A DNA stretch of 64,000 bases, from NCBI RefSeq assembly GCF_003490935.1, contig NZ_QQGD01000007.1, forward strand, positions 1 through 64,000, written 5' to 3'. Source of the DNA: Haemophilus haemolyticus_M (GTDB lineage Bacteria; Pseudomonadota; Gammaproteobacteria; Enterobacterales; Pasteurellaceae). A program made the position numbers and the translations under genes. The notes beneath the pieces are model-generated. The model saw only the letters and a program-made list of their open reading frames with translations. It did not search any database and was not told where the DNA came from. Shown here one piece after another: positions 8,580 through 18,284 of this stretch (its first letter is position 1; every line of letters starts with the position of its first letter).

Positions 8580-11000
8580 ATGTCAGAAACGACCAATGAT
8601 AACTATGGTGCATCGAGCATTAAAGTATTAAAAGGCCTTGATGCGGTGCGTAAACGTCCTGGTATGTATATCGGTGATACCGATGACGGTACTGGTTTGC
8701 ACCATATGGTATTTGAAGTGGTGGATAATGCCATTGATGAAGCCCTCGCTGGCCATTGTTCCGATATTATCGTGACAATTCACGATGATAATTCAGTATC
8801 GGTGCAAGATGATGGGCGTGGTATTCCTGTGGATATTCACCCTGAAGAAGGCGTTTCTGCAGCAGAAGTTATCATGACCGTGCTTCACGCTGGTGGTAAA
8901 TTTGACGATAACTCTTATAAAGTATCAGGCGGTTTACACGGTGTGGGCGTATCAGTGGTGAATGCGCTTTCTGATAAATTACAGTTAACCATTCGTCGTC
9001 AAGGTCACGTTCATGAGCAATTCTATCATTTAGGTGAGCCACAAGCGCCATTAACAGTGATTGGTGACACAGAGGCAACGGGGACAACTGTTCGTTTTTG
9101 GCCAAGCTCGGATATTTTTGCTATCACAACCTTTGATTACAAAATCTTAGCAAAACGCTTACGCGAGCTTTCTTTCTTGAACTCTGGCGTATCTATTCGT
9201 TTAATTGATAAACGTGATGGCTCTGAAGATCATTTCCATTACGAAGGCGGTATTCAAGCATTCGTAGAATATTTGAACAAAAATAAAAACCCAATTCATC
9301 CTAAACCATTTTATTTTACGGCTGAGAAAGATGGCATCGGTGTAGAAGTTGCCTTGCAGTGGAATGATGGTGTAAATGAAAACGTGTATTGCTTTACTAA
9401 CAATATTCCTCAACGTGACGGTGGTACTCACTTAGCAGGTTTTCGTGGGGCTTTAACCCGTAGCTTAAACAGCTACATGGAAAACGAGGGTATGCTGAAA
9501 AAAGAAAAAGTGGCGACTTCAGGCGATGATGCGCGTGAAGGTTTGGTGGCGATTATTTCAGTTAAAGTGCCTGATCCAAAATTCTCATCGCAAACTAAAG
9601 ACAAACTCGTGTCTTCAGAAGTTAAAAGTGCGGTGGAATCTGCGATGAATGAAAAAATGCAGGAATATTTATTGGAAAATCCTGCAGATGCAAAAATCAT
9701 CGTAAACCAAATTATTATGGCTGCTCGTGCGCGTGAAGCCGCACGTAAAGCTCGTGAAATGACGCGCCGTAAAGGGGCATTAGATATTGCAGGGTTGCCG
9801 GGTAAACTTGCAGACTGCCAAGAAAAAGATCCTGCACTTTCTGAACTTTACTTGGTGGAGGGAGACTCCGCGGGTGGTTCTGCAAAAGTTGGTCGTGATC
9901 GTAAAACTCAAGCAATTTTGCCATTGAAAGGTAAAATCTTAAACGTAGAAAAAGCACGTTTCGACAAAATGTTGTCTTCCCAAGAAGTGGGCACATTAAT
10001 TACAGCTTTAGGTTGCGGTATTGGTCGTGATGAATATAATCCAGATAAATTACGTTATCATCATATCATTATCATGACTGATGCTGACGTGGATGGTTCT
10101 CACATCCGCACATTGCTTTTAACGTTTTTCTATCGTCAAATGCCTGAGCTTATTGAGCGTGGTTATGTTTACATTGCTCAGCCGCCACTTTACAAAGTGA
10201 AAAAAGGAAAACAAGAACGCTACATTAAAGATGCGGATGAAATGGAGCAATATGAATTAACGCTTGCTTTAGATGGCGCGGAATTACATATTAGCGCAAA
10301 TGCACCAGCAATGAATGCCCTTGTATTTGAAAAATTGGTGGCAGAATATAACAGCGTACAAAAACTTATCGGCCGTTTAAGTCGCCATTATCCAACTCCT
10401 GTGTTGCAAGGATTAATTTATCAATCGCCAATTTCTGTTGAAATGATGAAAAACGAAAGTGCGGTTGAAAATTGGGGTAAATCTTTTATTGAACAACTGA
10501 CAGCAAAAGAAACAGAAGCGCATCAATATTCAGTGCGTACACAATTTAACGCGGAACGCCAAGTGTATGAAGCGGTGATTACTGTTCGTAAACACGGTAT
10601 TGATACCGATTATTTCTTGAATTTTGATTTTGTTCATGGCAATGAATACGCGAAAATTGTTTCTCTTAATAAACAACTCAATGGTTTATTAGAAGAAGGC
10701 GCTTATGTCACACGCGGTGAAAAAGTACAACCAGTGCGTAGCTTTGAACAAGCCGTTGAATGGCTAGTGAAAGAATCTCGTAAAGGCCTTGAAGTACAAC
10801 GTTATAAAGGACTTGGTGAAATGAACGCAGACCAACTTTGGGAAACCACAATGGATCCAAATTCACGTCGTATGTTGAAGGTTTCTATTAAGGATGCTGT
10901 TGCAGCGGATCAACTCTTCACAACCTTAATGGGAGATGAAGTTGAGCCACGCCGTGAGTTCATTGAGCTGAATGCGTTAAGAGCAAATTTGGACGTGTAA
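8580..11000 (+). CDS. gyrB: DNA gyrase subunit B
   Basis: An 806-residue type IIA topoisomerase subunit supplying the ATPase for negative supercoiling. The GHKL ATPase domain (about 15-220) contains VRKRPGMYIGDTDDGTGLHH, the transducer follows, and the Toprim domain (about 420-540) has ELYLVEGDSAGGSAK and the metal site DADVDGSH. The C-terminal tail ends QRYKGLGEMNADQLWETTMD, as in gammaproteobacterial GyrB. It is monocistronic between tex and rpe. Confidence 0.98.
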   Translation: MSETTNDNYGASSIKVLKGLDAVRKRPGMYIGDTDDGTGLHHMVFEVVDNAIDEALAGHCSDIIVTIHDDNSVSVQDDGRGIPVDIHPEEGVSAAEVIMTVLHAGGKFDDNSYKVSGGLHGVGVSVVNALSDKLQLTIRRQGHVHEQFYHLGEPQAPLTVIGDTEATGTTVRFWPSSDIFAITTFDYKILAKRLRELSFLNSGVSIRLIDKRDGSEDHFHYEGGIQAFVEYLNKNKNPIHPKPFYFTAEKDGIGVEVALQWNDGVNENVYCFTNNIPQRDGGTHLAGFRGALTRSLNSYMENEGMLKKEKVATSGDDAREGLVAIISVKVPDPKFSSQTKDKLVSSEVKSAVESAMNEKMQEYLLENPADAKIIVNQIIMAARAREAARKAREMTRRKGALDIAGLPGKLADCQEKDPALSELYLVEGDSAGGSAKVGRDRKTQAILPLKGKILNVEKARFDKMLSSQEVGTLITALGCGIGRDEYNPDKLRYHHIIIMTDADVDGSHIRTLLLTFFYRQMPELIERGYVYIAQPPLYKVKKGKQERYIKDADEMEQYELTLALDGAELHISANAPAMNALVFEKLVAEYNSVQKLIGRLSRHYPTPVLQGLIYQSPISVEMMKNESAVENWGKSFIEQLTAKETEAHQYSVRTQFNAERQVYEAVITVRKHGIDTDYFLNFDFVHGNEYAKIVSLNKQLNGLLEEGAYVTRGEKVQPVRSFEQAVEWLVKESRKGLEVQRYKGLGEMNADQLWETTMDPNSRRMLKVSIKDAVAADQLFTTLMGDEVEPRREFIELNALRANLDV

Positions 11001-11027
11001 ATTTCCGTCTATTTATATTAATAACTG

Positions 11028-11055
11028 AAAGGGCACTCAAGTGCCCTTTCTTTGT
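11028..11055 (+). terminator. Rho-independent terminator of gyrB
   Basis: GAAAGGGCAC (11028-11037) pairs perfectly with GTGCCCTTTC (11041-11050) around a TCA loop, followed by a T-rich run. Confidence 0.9.
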
Positions 11056-11146
11056 TTATCTTATTATTTCATACAAGGATTACTATTGGTTTTTTGAACT
11101 TAAGTGAGTAAACTAAATGCACTCATTTTCTCAACGGAGAACCTTT

Positions 11147-11821
11147 ATGAAACCTTATCTTATCGCCCCCTCAATTCTTTCTGCTGATCTCGCTCGTCTT
11201 GGTGATGATGTACAAAACGTACTTAATGCGGGTGCGGATGTTATTCATTTTGATGTAATGGATAATCATTATGTACCTAATCTCACTTTTGGGCCTGCGG
11301 TATGTCAAGCTTTACGTGATTATGGCATTACCGCACCGATAGATGTGCATTTAATGGTAAAACCCGTAGATCGTATTATTCCCGATTTTGCTAAAGCAGG
11401 TGCGAACTACATCACTTTCCACCCAGAATCTAGCGAACATATTGACCGCTCTTTGCAGCTTATTCGCGATTGTGGTTGTAAATCTGGATTAGTGTTTAAT
11501 CCTGCGACACCGTTGAGCTATTTAGATTACGTTTTGGATAAAGTGGATGTGGTTTTATTAATGTCAGTGAATCCTGGATTTGGCGGACAATCTTTTATTC
11601 CAGCAGCATTGAAGAAATTACAACAGGCTCGTAAGATTATTGATGAAAGTGGTTATGACATTCGTCTTGAAGTAGATGGCGGCGTGAAGGTTGATAACAT
11701 CGCAGAAATTGCTGCAGCGGGTGCTGATATGTTCGTAGCAGGTTCCGCAATTTTTGGTAAGCCAGATTATAAACAAGTAATTGACCAAATGCGTACACAG
11801 TTAGCGAATGTAGGCGCATAA
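11147..11821 (+). CDS. rpe: Ribulose-phosphate 3-epimerase
   Basis: A 224-residue TIM-barrel enzyme interconverting ribulose-5-phosphate and xylulose-5-phosphate in the pentose phosphate pathway. Motifs include APSILSADLARLG, HFDVMDNHYVPNLTFGP (metal and catalytic residues), MSVNPGFGGQ and EVDGGV. The start at 11147 is chosen over an upstream ATG at 11117 because GGAGA (11136-11140) is well spaced from it and the family begins MKPYLIAPS. gph follows after 45 nt. Confidence 0.97.
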   Translation: MKPYLIAPSILSADLARLGDDVQNVLNAGADVIHFDVMDNHYVPNLTFGPAVCQALRDYGITAPIDVHLMVKPVDRIIPDFAKAGANYITFHPESSEHIDRSLQLIRDCGCKSGLVFNPATPLSYLDYVLDKVDVVLLMSVNPGFGGQSFIPAALKKLQQARKIIDESGYDIRLEVDGGVKVDNIAEIAAAGADMFVAGSAIFGKPDYKQVIDQMRTQLANVGA

Positions 11822-11866
11822 CTGTCATTTTAATGAAATGCGATTGCAATAGAACAGAGAAAAACA

Positions 11867-12541
11867 ATGAATACACAATTTAAACTTATTGGCTTTGATT
11901 TAGATGGTACGTTGGTAAATAGCTTGCCTGATTTAGCGTTATCCGTAAATTCTGCCTTGGCTGAATTTGATTTACCGAAAGCGCCAGAAGAATTAGTGTT
12001 AACTTGGATCGGTAATGGTGCGCCTGTATTAATTGCCCGTGCGTTAGATTGGGCGCAAAAACAAACAGGAAAAGAGTTAACTGAAACAGAGGTTAAGCAA
12101 GTAACAGAACGTTTTAATTTTTATTATGGCGAGAATTTATGTAATGTCAGTCGCCTGTATCCGAATGTAAAAGAAACATTAGAAACTTTGAAAAAAAAAG
12201 GTTATGTCTTAGCAGTTGTTACCAATAAACCGACGAAGCACGTTCAACCGGTATTGGCTGCATTTGGCATTGATCATTTATTTAGTGAAATGTTGGGGGG
12301 GCAATCTTTACCTGCCATTAAACCACATCCAGGTCCGCTTTATTATTTATGCGGAAAATTTGGTTTTGAACCACGCCAAGTGCTTTTCGTGGGTGATTCT
12401 AAAAATGATATTATCGCAGGCCACGCTGCTGGCTGTGCAGTTGTTGGTTTAACTTACGGTTACAATTACAATATCCCTATCAGTGAATCCAATCCAGATT
12501 GGGTGTTTGATGATTTTGCCCAGCTCTTAACGATTCTTTAA
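11867..12541 (+). CDS. gph: Phosphoglycolate phosphatase
   Basis: A 224-residue HAD-superfamily hydrolase that dephosphorylates 2-phosphoglycolate arising from oxidative DNA damage repair. The motifs are GFDLDGTLVNS (nucleophile Asp), VVTNKP (motif II), a lysine in AIKPHPGP and VGDSKNDIIAGHAAG (motif IV). The rpe-gph pairing is conserved in gammaproteobacteria. Confidence 0.95.
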   Translation: MNTQFKLIGFDLDGTLVNSLPDLALSVNSALAEFDLPKAPEELVLTWIGNGAPVLIARALDWAQKQTGKELTETEVKQVTERFNFYYGENLCNVSRLYPNVKETLETLKKKGYVLAVVTNKPTKHVQPVLAAFGIDHLFSEMLGGQSLPAIKPHPGPLYYLCGKFGFEPRQVLFVGDSKNDIIAGHAAGCAVVGLTYGYNYNIPISESNPDWVFDDFAQLLTIL

Positions 12542-12858
12542 GTTTCTTATCTAACAAAAAAGTGCGGTGAACCTTGAGCTTCCCCAAAAACAGGATGCCT
12601 ATTTAAGGTGCAGATGATGTCCGATTCTTACTAATTTCGTTTTAATTAGGATTTTAGTGTAACCGAATTGAATCAAAAACAGTTCGCGCCGATGTAATAG
12701 AATTTCGAGTTGGGCAGAATAAACTCTATTTTGTCCCATTAATAGACTTATAAAAAAGCTGAGTCCCGTACAATACGGAACTCAGTATTTGATTAACTGT
12801 TCAATTTTGGGATATAGATCCAAAATTCACCACACTTTTATATGTAAGATCTTTATCA
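12542..12858. other. 317-bp intergenic region between gph and hslU
   Basis: No ORF is supportable here. It contains one USS near 12562-12570 and one clear hairpin at 12759-12785 (CTGAGT/ACTCAG and CCGTA/TACGG with one mismatch, CAA loop), which may terminate hslU or gph transcripts. The rest has no repeat or coding signature I recognise. It may be the scar of a rearrangement, because from memory gph has different neighbours in Rd KW20. Confidence 0.5.
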
Positions 12859-14193
12859 TTAAAGAATAAAACGACTCAAATCTTCATTTTCAACCACTTC
12901 GCCAAGTGCATCCGCTACATAAGCCGCATCAATATTGACCGTTTGACCATTCATGTCACTTGCACTGAAAGAAATTTTATCCATTAAACGTTCCATTACC
13001 GTATGCAAACGGCGTGCACCGATATTCTCCGTTTTTTCATTAACACGGAATGCGGCCTCAGCAATTTTCTTCACTGCGTCGGTTGTAAATTCAATATTCA
13101 CCCCTTCTGTTGCCATCAAGGCTTTATATTGCTCGGTTAAAGAGGCATGTGGCTCCGTTAAAATACGCTCAAAATCAGCCGCACTTAATGCGGTAAGTTC
13201 AACACGAATCGGCAAACGCCCCTGCAACTCTGGAATTAAATCTGAAGGACGAGCAACTTGGAATGCACCCGATGCAATAAATAAGATATGATCAGTTTTA
13301 ACCATTCCGTGTTTGGTACTAACGGTCGAGCCTTCCACTAACGGAAGTAAATCACGTTGCACACCTTCACGCGATACATCTGCACCACTGTATTCACCTT
13401 TCTTACAAATTTTGTCAATTTCATCGATGAAAACGATACCATTTTGTTCTACCGCATCAATCGCTTTTTGTTTAAGTTCTTCAGGGTTAATTAATTTCGC
13501 TGCTTCATCATCAATCAACGCTTTCAACGCATCTTTAATTTTCATTTTGCGTTTTTTCGTTTTATCTGAACCTAAATTTTGGAACAATGATTGCAGTTGA
13601 TTTGTCATTTCTTCCATGCCTGGAGGAGCCATAATTTCAACGCCCATAGACACGCCTGCAGACACATCAATTTCGATTTCTTTATCATCTAATTGACCTT
13701 CGCGTAATTTTTTACGGAACGCTTGGCGAGTACTGCTGTGATTATCATGGCTTTCAACTTCGCCCCATTGATTTTTAGCTGGGGGAAGTAAAGCATCCAA
13801 GATACGCTCTTCGGCTGCATCTTCAGCCCTTGCTCTGTTCTTCGCAATTTCCTGCTGGCGAACAAGCTTCATCGCACTATCCGTTAAATCACGAATAATG
13901 GAATCTACCTCTTTCCCCACATAACCCACTTCGGTAAATTTCGTTGCTTCTACTTTGATAAATGGCGCGTTAGCTAATTTTGCCAAACGGCGCGCAATTT
14001 CAGTTTTACCCACACCAGTTGGACCAATCATTAAAATATTTTTTGGGGTTACTTCATGACGCAGAGGTTCTTGAAGCTGCATACGACGCCAACGGTTACG
14101 CAATGCAATCGCCACAGCACGTTTTGCATCGGCTTGACCAATAATATGTTGATCTAATTCAGAAACTATTTCGCGAGGAGTCATTTCAGACAT
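12859..14193 (-). CDS. hslU: ATP-dependent unfoldase HslU of the HslVU protease
   Basis: A 444-residue Clp/Hsp100 AAA+ ATPase. It has Walker A GPTGVGKT near residues 57-64, Walker B IVFIDEIDKI, the inserted I-domain (about 110-240) and the C-terminal tail ending DLSRFIL that docks into HslV. HslU unfolds substrates and threads them into the HslV peptidase. It starts 9 nt after hslV ends, forming the hslVU operon, and is heat-shock controlled in relatives. Confidence 0.98.
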   Translation of the reverse strand: MSEMTPREIVSELDQHIIGQADAKRAVAIALRNRWRRMQLQEPLRHEVTPKNILMIGPTGVGKTEIARRLAKLANAPFIKVEATKFTEVGYVGKEVDSIIRDLTDSAMKLVRQQEIAKNRARAEDAAEERILDALLPPAKNQWGEVESHDNHSSTRQAFRKKLREGQLDDKEIEIDVSAGVSMGVEIMAPPGMEEMTNQLQSLFQNLGSDKTKKRKMKIKDALKALIDDEAAKLINPEELKQKAIDAVEQNGIVFIDEIDKICKKGEYSGADVSREGVQRDLLPLVEGSTVSTKHGMVKTDHILFIASGAFQVARPSDLIPELQGRLPIRVELTALSAADFERILTEPHASLTEQYKALMATEGVNIEFTTDAVKKIAEAAFRVNEKTENIGARRLHTVMERLMDKISFSASDMNGQTVNIDAAYVADALGEVVENEDLSRFIL

Positions 14194-14202
14194 ATTTTTT
14201 CC

Positions 14203-14730
14203 TTAATTCGGTAATTCTTCAATAGTGAAATTGGTATTTGTGAACACGCAAATATCACCAGCAATTTTCAAAGATTTTTCAACAATTTCACGAGCAGAAA
14301 GTTCGGTGTTTTCCACCAACGCACGTGCTGCAGACAACGCATAGTTACCACCAGATCCGATTGCTAAAATTTGATCTTCTTCTGGTTGAACCACGTCGCC
14401 AATACCCGTGATGATTAAACTTTCTTTTTCATCCGCCACAATTAGCATCGCTTCTAACTTACGGAGTGCACGATCTGTACGCCAATCTTTTGCTAATTCC
14501 ACCGCACTTTTTAGTAAGTGCCCTTGGTGCATTTCAAGTTTACGTTCAAATAATTCGAAAAGTGTAAATGCATCTGCAGTACCACCCGCAAAACCAGCAA
14601 TCACTTTGCCATTATATAAACGGCGCACTTTTCGTGCATTGCCTTTCATTACGGTATTACCCAAAGAAACTTGTCCATCACCACCTACGACGACTTGCCC
14701 ATTGCGACGTACGCTTACAATCGTTGTCAT
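14203..14730 (-). CDS. hslV: HslV proteasome-like peptidase subunit
   Basis: A 175-residue N-terminal-nucleophile threonine peptidase. After Met removal Thr2 (TTIVSVRRNGQVVVGGDGQV) is the catalytic residue, and the GGDGQVSLGNTVMKG and IGSGGNYALSAARAL segments are family signatures. It forms the double-hexameric core of HslVU. It is the first gene of the operon, divergent from aphA. Confidence 0.98.
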   Translation of the reverse strand: MTTIVSVRRNGQVVVGGDGQVSLGNTVMKGNARKVRRLYNGKVIAGFAGGTADAFTLFELFERKLEMHQGHLLKSAVELAKDWRTDRALRKLEAMLIVADEKESLIITGIGDVVQPEEDQILAIGSGGNYALSAARALVENTELSAREIVEKSLKIAGDICVFTNTNFTIEELPN

Positions 14731-14839
14731 TGTTCTGTCCTTTATAAAGTGAAAAGTTGTTCGTTATATGGCGGTAAATTAACAAAATTCAAGGGAAAAT
14801 AGTCTTTTGATGATTTATTCGCCAAAAATAATCAAAAAA

Positions 14840-14878
14840 TGTGAGCCTGATCATACTTCAAGATAGCAAACGTTTGCT
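14840..14878 (+). promoter_or_regulatory. CRP-like and PurR-like operator sites upstream of aphA
   Basis: TGTGAGCCTGATCATA (14840-14855) matches the CRP core TGTGA-N6-TCACA with one mismatch. Nine bases further, AGCAAACGTTTGCT (14865-14878) is a perfect 14-bp palindrome close to the PurR consensus ACGCAAACGTTTGCGT. Both lie within 110 bp upstream of the aphA start and suggest joint carbon and purine control. Confidence 0.65.
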
Positions 14879-14947
14879 TTAAATTGATATAAAACATAAA
14901 ATGTGTATGATACATGGCATTCAATGACCATCCAACTAGGAGTTTTT

Positions 14948-15655
14948 ATGAAAAATATGATTAAGCTATCTGTTGTAGCTTTATTAACCGCAGCAGCAAT
15001 TCCAGCTATGGCAGGAAAAACTGAGCCTTATACTCAATCAGGTACAAATGCACGTGAAATGTTGCAAGAACAACCAATTCACTGGATCTCAGTAGATCAA
15101 ATCAAAAAAGAATTAGAAGGCAAAGGTCCAATTAATGTCAGCTTTGATATTGATGACACCGTACTTTTCACCAGCTCTTGTTTCTATTATGGTCAACAAA
15201 AATATTCTCCAGGTAAACAAGACTATTTGAAAAACCAAGATTTCTGGAATGAAGTTAACGCAGGTTGTGATAAATATTCCATTCCAAAACAAATCGCTGC
15301 TGATTTGATCAAAATGCACCAAGAACGCGGAGACCAAATTTATTTTATTACAGGTCGTACAGCAGGGAACGTGGATGGCGTAACACCTGTATTACAAAAA
15401 GCGTTTGATATTAAAAATATACACCCTGTTGAATTTATGGGCGGACGTGAGCGCACAACTAAATACAACAAAACCCCGGGCATTATTGCGCATAAAGTTA
15501 GCATTCACTATGGCGACAGCGATGATGATGTGTTAGCAGCTAAAGAAGCGGGTATTCGTGGTATTCGTTTAATGCGTGCAGCAAACTCAACTTATCAACC
15601 AATGCCGACTTTAGGTGGCTACGGTGAAGAAGTGTTAATCAATTCAAGCTATTAA
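14948..15655 (+). CDS. aphA: Class B acid phosphatase / nucleotidase AphA
   Basis: A 235-residue periplasmic phosphohydrolase of the DDDD superfamily that releases phosphate from nucleoside monophosphates and supports nucleoside uptake. A signal peptide (MKNMIKLSVVALLTAAAIPA, likely cut near AMA) is followed by the catalytic motif FDIDDTVLFTS and by GDSDDDVLAAKEAG near residue 185. Start 14948 is preferred over 14903 because TAGGAG (14937-14942) is ideally placed and the signal peptide then begins at Met1. A convergent terminator separates it from secB. Confidence 0.95.
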   Translation: MKNMIKLSVVALLTAAAIPAMAGKTEPYTQSGTNAREMLQEQPIHWISVDQIKKELEGKGPINVSFDIDDTVLFTSSCFYYGQQKYSPGKQDYLKNQDFWNEVNAGCDKYSIPKQIAADLIKMHQERGDQIYFITGRTAGNVDGVTPVLQKAFDIKNIHPVEFMGGRERTTKYNKTPGIIAHKVSIHYGDSDDDVLAAKEAGIRGIRLMRAANSTYQPMPTLGGYGEEVLINSSY

Positions 15656-15676
15656 TTGACCGCACTTTAACAACAA

Positions 15677-15714
15677 AAAAGGCAAGTTAGGATTCCTAGC
15701 TTGCCTTTTGTTTT
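15677..15714. terminator. Bidirectional terminator between aphA and secB
   Basis: AAGGCAAGTTAGGA (from 15679) pairs with TTCCTAGCTTGCCTT (to about 15708) with one G-U. It is flanked by A-run and T-run, suiting both convergent genes. Confidence 0.85.
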
Positions 15715-15723
15715 ACTACTTAA

Positions 15724-16233
15724 TTAGTGTTTAGTTTGACCTTCTTCAGATTTTTCTTCTGCATTTTCTGCTTGTTGACGATTCATATATTCAACAAACA
15801 ATGCATCAAAGTTTACTGGAGATAAATTCAACGCAGGGAACGTACCGCGATTTACTAAGTTAGACACTAATTCACGCGCATAGGGGAAAAGCATATTCGG
15901 GCATTGAGAAGTTAAACAATGCGCCATTTGAACATCTTCTAAACCGCTAATAGTGAATACACCCGCTTGTTTTACTTCACAAATAAATGCAAGATCACCA
16001 CTATCTTCAAGTGTAGTTTCAACAGAAATGTTTAATACTACTTCATATAAGTCATCACCAACTTGGGTTGTTTCGGTGCTTAAATCAAAACCAAGTTTTG
16101 GTTTCCATTCTTGCTGGAAAATATGTGGCAGATTTGGTGCTTCAAAAGACACATCTTTCACATAAATACGTTGAATTTGAAGAACGGGTTGCTGTTCTTC
16201 TGTTGCTGCAACGTCTTGTTTTTGTTCTGACAT
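15724..16233 (-). CDS. secB: Protein-export chaperone SecB
   Basis: A 169-residue tetrameric chaperone that keeps preproteins unfolded and hands them to SecA. The family core runs from LQIQRIYVKDVSFEAPNLP to FPYARELVSNLVNRGTFPALNLSPVNFD. The N-terminus and C-terminus are acidic, glutamine-rich and variable. It follows a rhodanese-like membrane protein by 13 nt, matching the yibN-secB order of enterobacteria. Confidence 0.97.
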   Translation of the reverse strand: MSEQKQDVAATEEQQPVLQIQRIYVKDVSFEAPNLPHIFQQEWKPKLGFDLSTETTQVGDDLYEVVLNISVETTLEDSGDLAFICEVKQAGVFTISGLEDVQMAHCLTSQCPNMLFPYARELVSNLVNRGTFPALNLSPVNFDALFVEYMNRQQAENAEEKSEEGQTKH

Positions 16234-16246
16234 TTTCTATTCCTTA

Positions 16247-16693
16247 TTATTTATGTTTTTTAACTAAAGGTAAATTTGCCGCCGCCCATGCAGAAATGCC
16301 TTCTTTTAACACAAACACGCGGTTAAAACCTTGTTTCGCTAAAAGCGTAGCTGAAGCTGGTGCGGAAACACCGTTAATATCTACCAACACAATTGCTTTC
16401 TCTTTGTGTTGTTCAATTTTACCGATGTTTTGATTTTTAATTTCGCTTGGAAGTAAATTAATGCTATCAATGATATGACCACGTTGAAATTCTTCAATAC
16501 TACGTAAATCCACCACAATAGCTTCATCCGCATTTATTAAACGAATTACCTCATTGTGAGTGATTACTTTAAATTTACTCGTTGCACCTTTATAGAAGGT
16601 ATAAATTACCATCACGAAAATCGCAAACCAAGAAACCGCTAAAAGAGAATGTTTTTGAGCAAACTCTGTTGCCATTGGGATAAATTCTTGCAT
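16247..16693 (-). CDS. Membrane-anchored rhodanese-like protein (YibN type)
   Basis: A 148-residue protein with one N-terminal membrane segment (about residues 14-34) and a rhodanese fold (about 45-140: VVDLRSIEEFQRGHIIDSINLLP). The active-site loop, where rhodaneses carry Cys, reads IVLVDINGVSA, so Asp replaces the catalytic Cys and sulfurtransferase activity is unlikely. Its position just before secB matches yibN. A structural or regulatory role at the inner membrane is more plausible than sulfur transfer. Confidence 0.8.
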   Translation of the reverse strand: MQEFIPMATEFAQKHSLLAVSWFAIFVMVIYTFYKGATSKFKVITHNEVIRLINADEAIVVDLRSIEEFQRGHIIDSINLLPSEIKNQNIGKIEQHKEKAIVLVDINGVSAPASATLLAKQGFNRVFVLKEGISAWAAANLPLVKKHK

Positions 16694-16941
16694 TGTTTTC
16701 TCTACTAATCAAGTACGTCAAAATAGGGCTCAAGTATAACCGCACTTGGGTTATCTTTCAAAAAAATTCTTATGAACATTAAACACCTTGAATTATACCT
16801 CTATAACTAAACTAGAAATAACTGTACTTTTGACTACAATTTATTGATCCATGTTATGGAATCGATACCTATTTGTTGCTATATTAAGCACTGTTTTAAC
16901 AAATAAAACAAAGATGTTTTTTAATTAACTTAGGGGGCAGT

Positions 16942-18264
16942 ATGTCTGCAATGTTCTTACTACAATTTGCCATCGTATTATTGTGTATCTTTGTGGGTGC
17001 ACGTGTAGGTGGTATCGGGTTAGGTGTATTTGGTGGTTTAGGCCTTGCTATTCTTTCTTTTGGCTTTGGTCTAAAACCAGCAGGTTTACCTATTGATGTT
17101 ATGTTTATGATTATGGCTGTAGTGGCTGCCGCGGCAGCAATGCAAGCAGCTGGCGGTTTAGACTACATGATCAAAATCGCAACCAAAATCTTACGTCGTA
17201 ATCCTAAACACATTACGTTTATCGCTCCAGCAGTAACTTGGTTATTCACTTTCTTAGCAGGTACTGGCCATGTAGCATATTCTGTATTACCAGTTATCGC
17301 TGAAGTGAGCCGTCAAAACGGTATCCGTCCAGAACGTCCAATGTCAATGGCGGTAATCGCATCACAATTTGCTATCGTAGCAAGCCCTATTGCGGCAGCT
17401 GTTGTAGCGGTCGTGGCTTACCTTGAACCTCAAGGCATCCATCTTGGCGACGTATTAATGGTAACTATTCCTTCAACCATCTTAGGTATTTTTATTGCTT
17501 GTTTATTTGTAAACAAAATGGGTAAAGAATTAAAAGATGATCCGGAATATCAACGTCGTTTAAATGATCCAAAATATGCAGATACTTTTGCTTCTACCAC
17601 TTCAGTCAAAGAAGTAGAAGTGAGCAAAACAGCTAAAATTTCTGTTTCTTTATTCTTATTTGGTTCATTACTTGTTGTAATCATGGGTGCGGTTCCATCT
17701 TTACGTCCAGTATTTGATGGTAAACCAATGGGTATGGCACACACTATCGAAATCATTATGTTAGCGATTGGTGCGTTAATTATCTTAACTTGTAAACCAG
17801 ATGGCACTGAAATCACTAAAGGTTCTGTATTCCACGCAGGTATGCGTGCAGTAATTGCAATCTTCGGTATTGCATGGTTAGGCGATACATTGATGCAAGC
17901 TCACATGACCGAAGTAAAAGAAATGGTGAAAGGCTTAGTTGAAACTGCACCATGGGCATTTGCTTTCGCGCTATTTGTACTTTCAGTATTAGTAAACAGC
18001 CAAGGTGCAACAGTTGCAACATTGTTCCCACTTGGTATCGCATTAGGTATCCCTGCACCAGTATTAATCGGTGTATTTGTGGCAGTAAATGGTTACTTCT
18101 TTATTCCTAATTACGGTCCAATCATTGCATCCATTGACTTCGATACTACGGGCACAACCAAAATCGGTAAATACATTTTAAACCACAGCTTTATGCTTCC
18201 TGGTTTATTGAGCATGCTTTTCTGCTTATTAATCGGTTTAGGTCTTTCTCACGTTATTCTTTAA
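16942..18264 (+). CDS. dcuB: Anaerobic C4-dicarboxylate antiporter DcuB
   Basis: A 440-residue polytopic inner-membrane protein of the DcuA/DcuB family, which exchanges fumarate or malate for succinate during fumarate respiration. N-terminal hydrophobic helices contain GARVGGIGLGVFGGLGLAIL, and FLAGTGHVAYSVLPVIAEV and the C-terminal YFFIPNYGPIIASIDFD are family-typical. A GGGG Shine-Dalgarno-like run lies just before the start. No convincing FNR box was found in the 248-bp upstream region. Confidence 0.92.
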   Translation: MSAMFLLQFAIVLLCIFVGARVGGIGLGVFGGLGLAILSFGFGLKPAGLPIDVMFMIMAVVAAAAAMQAAGGLDYMIKIATKILRRNPKHITFIAPAVTWLFTFLAGTGHVAYSVLPVIAEVSRQNGIRPERPMSMAVIASQFAIVASPIAAAVVAVVAYLEPQGIHLGDVLMVTIPSTILGIFIACLFVNKMGKELKDDPEYQRRLNDPKYADTFASTTSVKEVEVSKTAKISVSLFLFGSLLVVIMGAVPSLRPVFDGKPMGMAHTIEIIMLAIGALIILTCKPDGTEITKGSVFHAGMRAVIAIFGIAWLGDTLMQAHMTEVKEMVKGLVETAPWAFAFALFVLSVLVNSQGATVATLFPLGIALGIPAPVLIGVFVAVNGYFFIPNYGPIIASIDFDTTGTTKIGKYILNHSFMLPGLLSMLFCLLIGLGLSHVIL

Positions 18265-18284
18265 AATGTGATTCGATAACAAAG

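Noticed and set aside
16694..16941. FNR box upstream of dcuB
   Set aside because: Only a TTGAT half-site is present near 16843; the second half does not match ATCAA at the right spacing.
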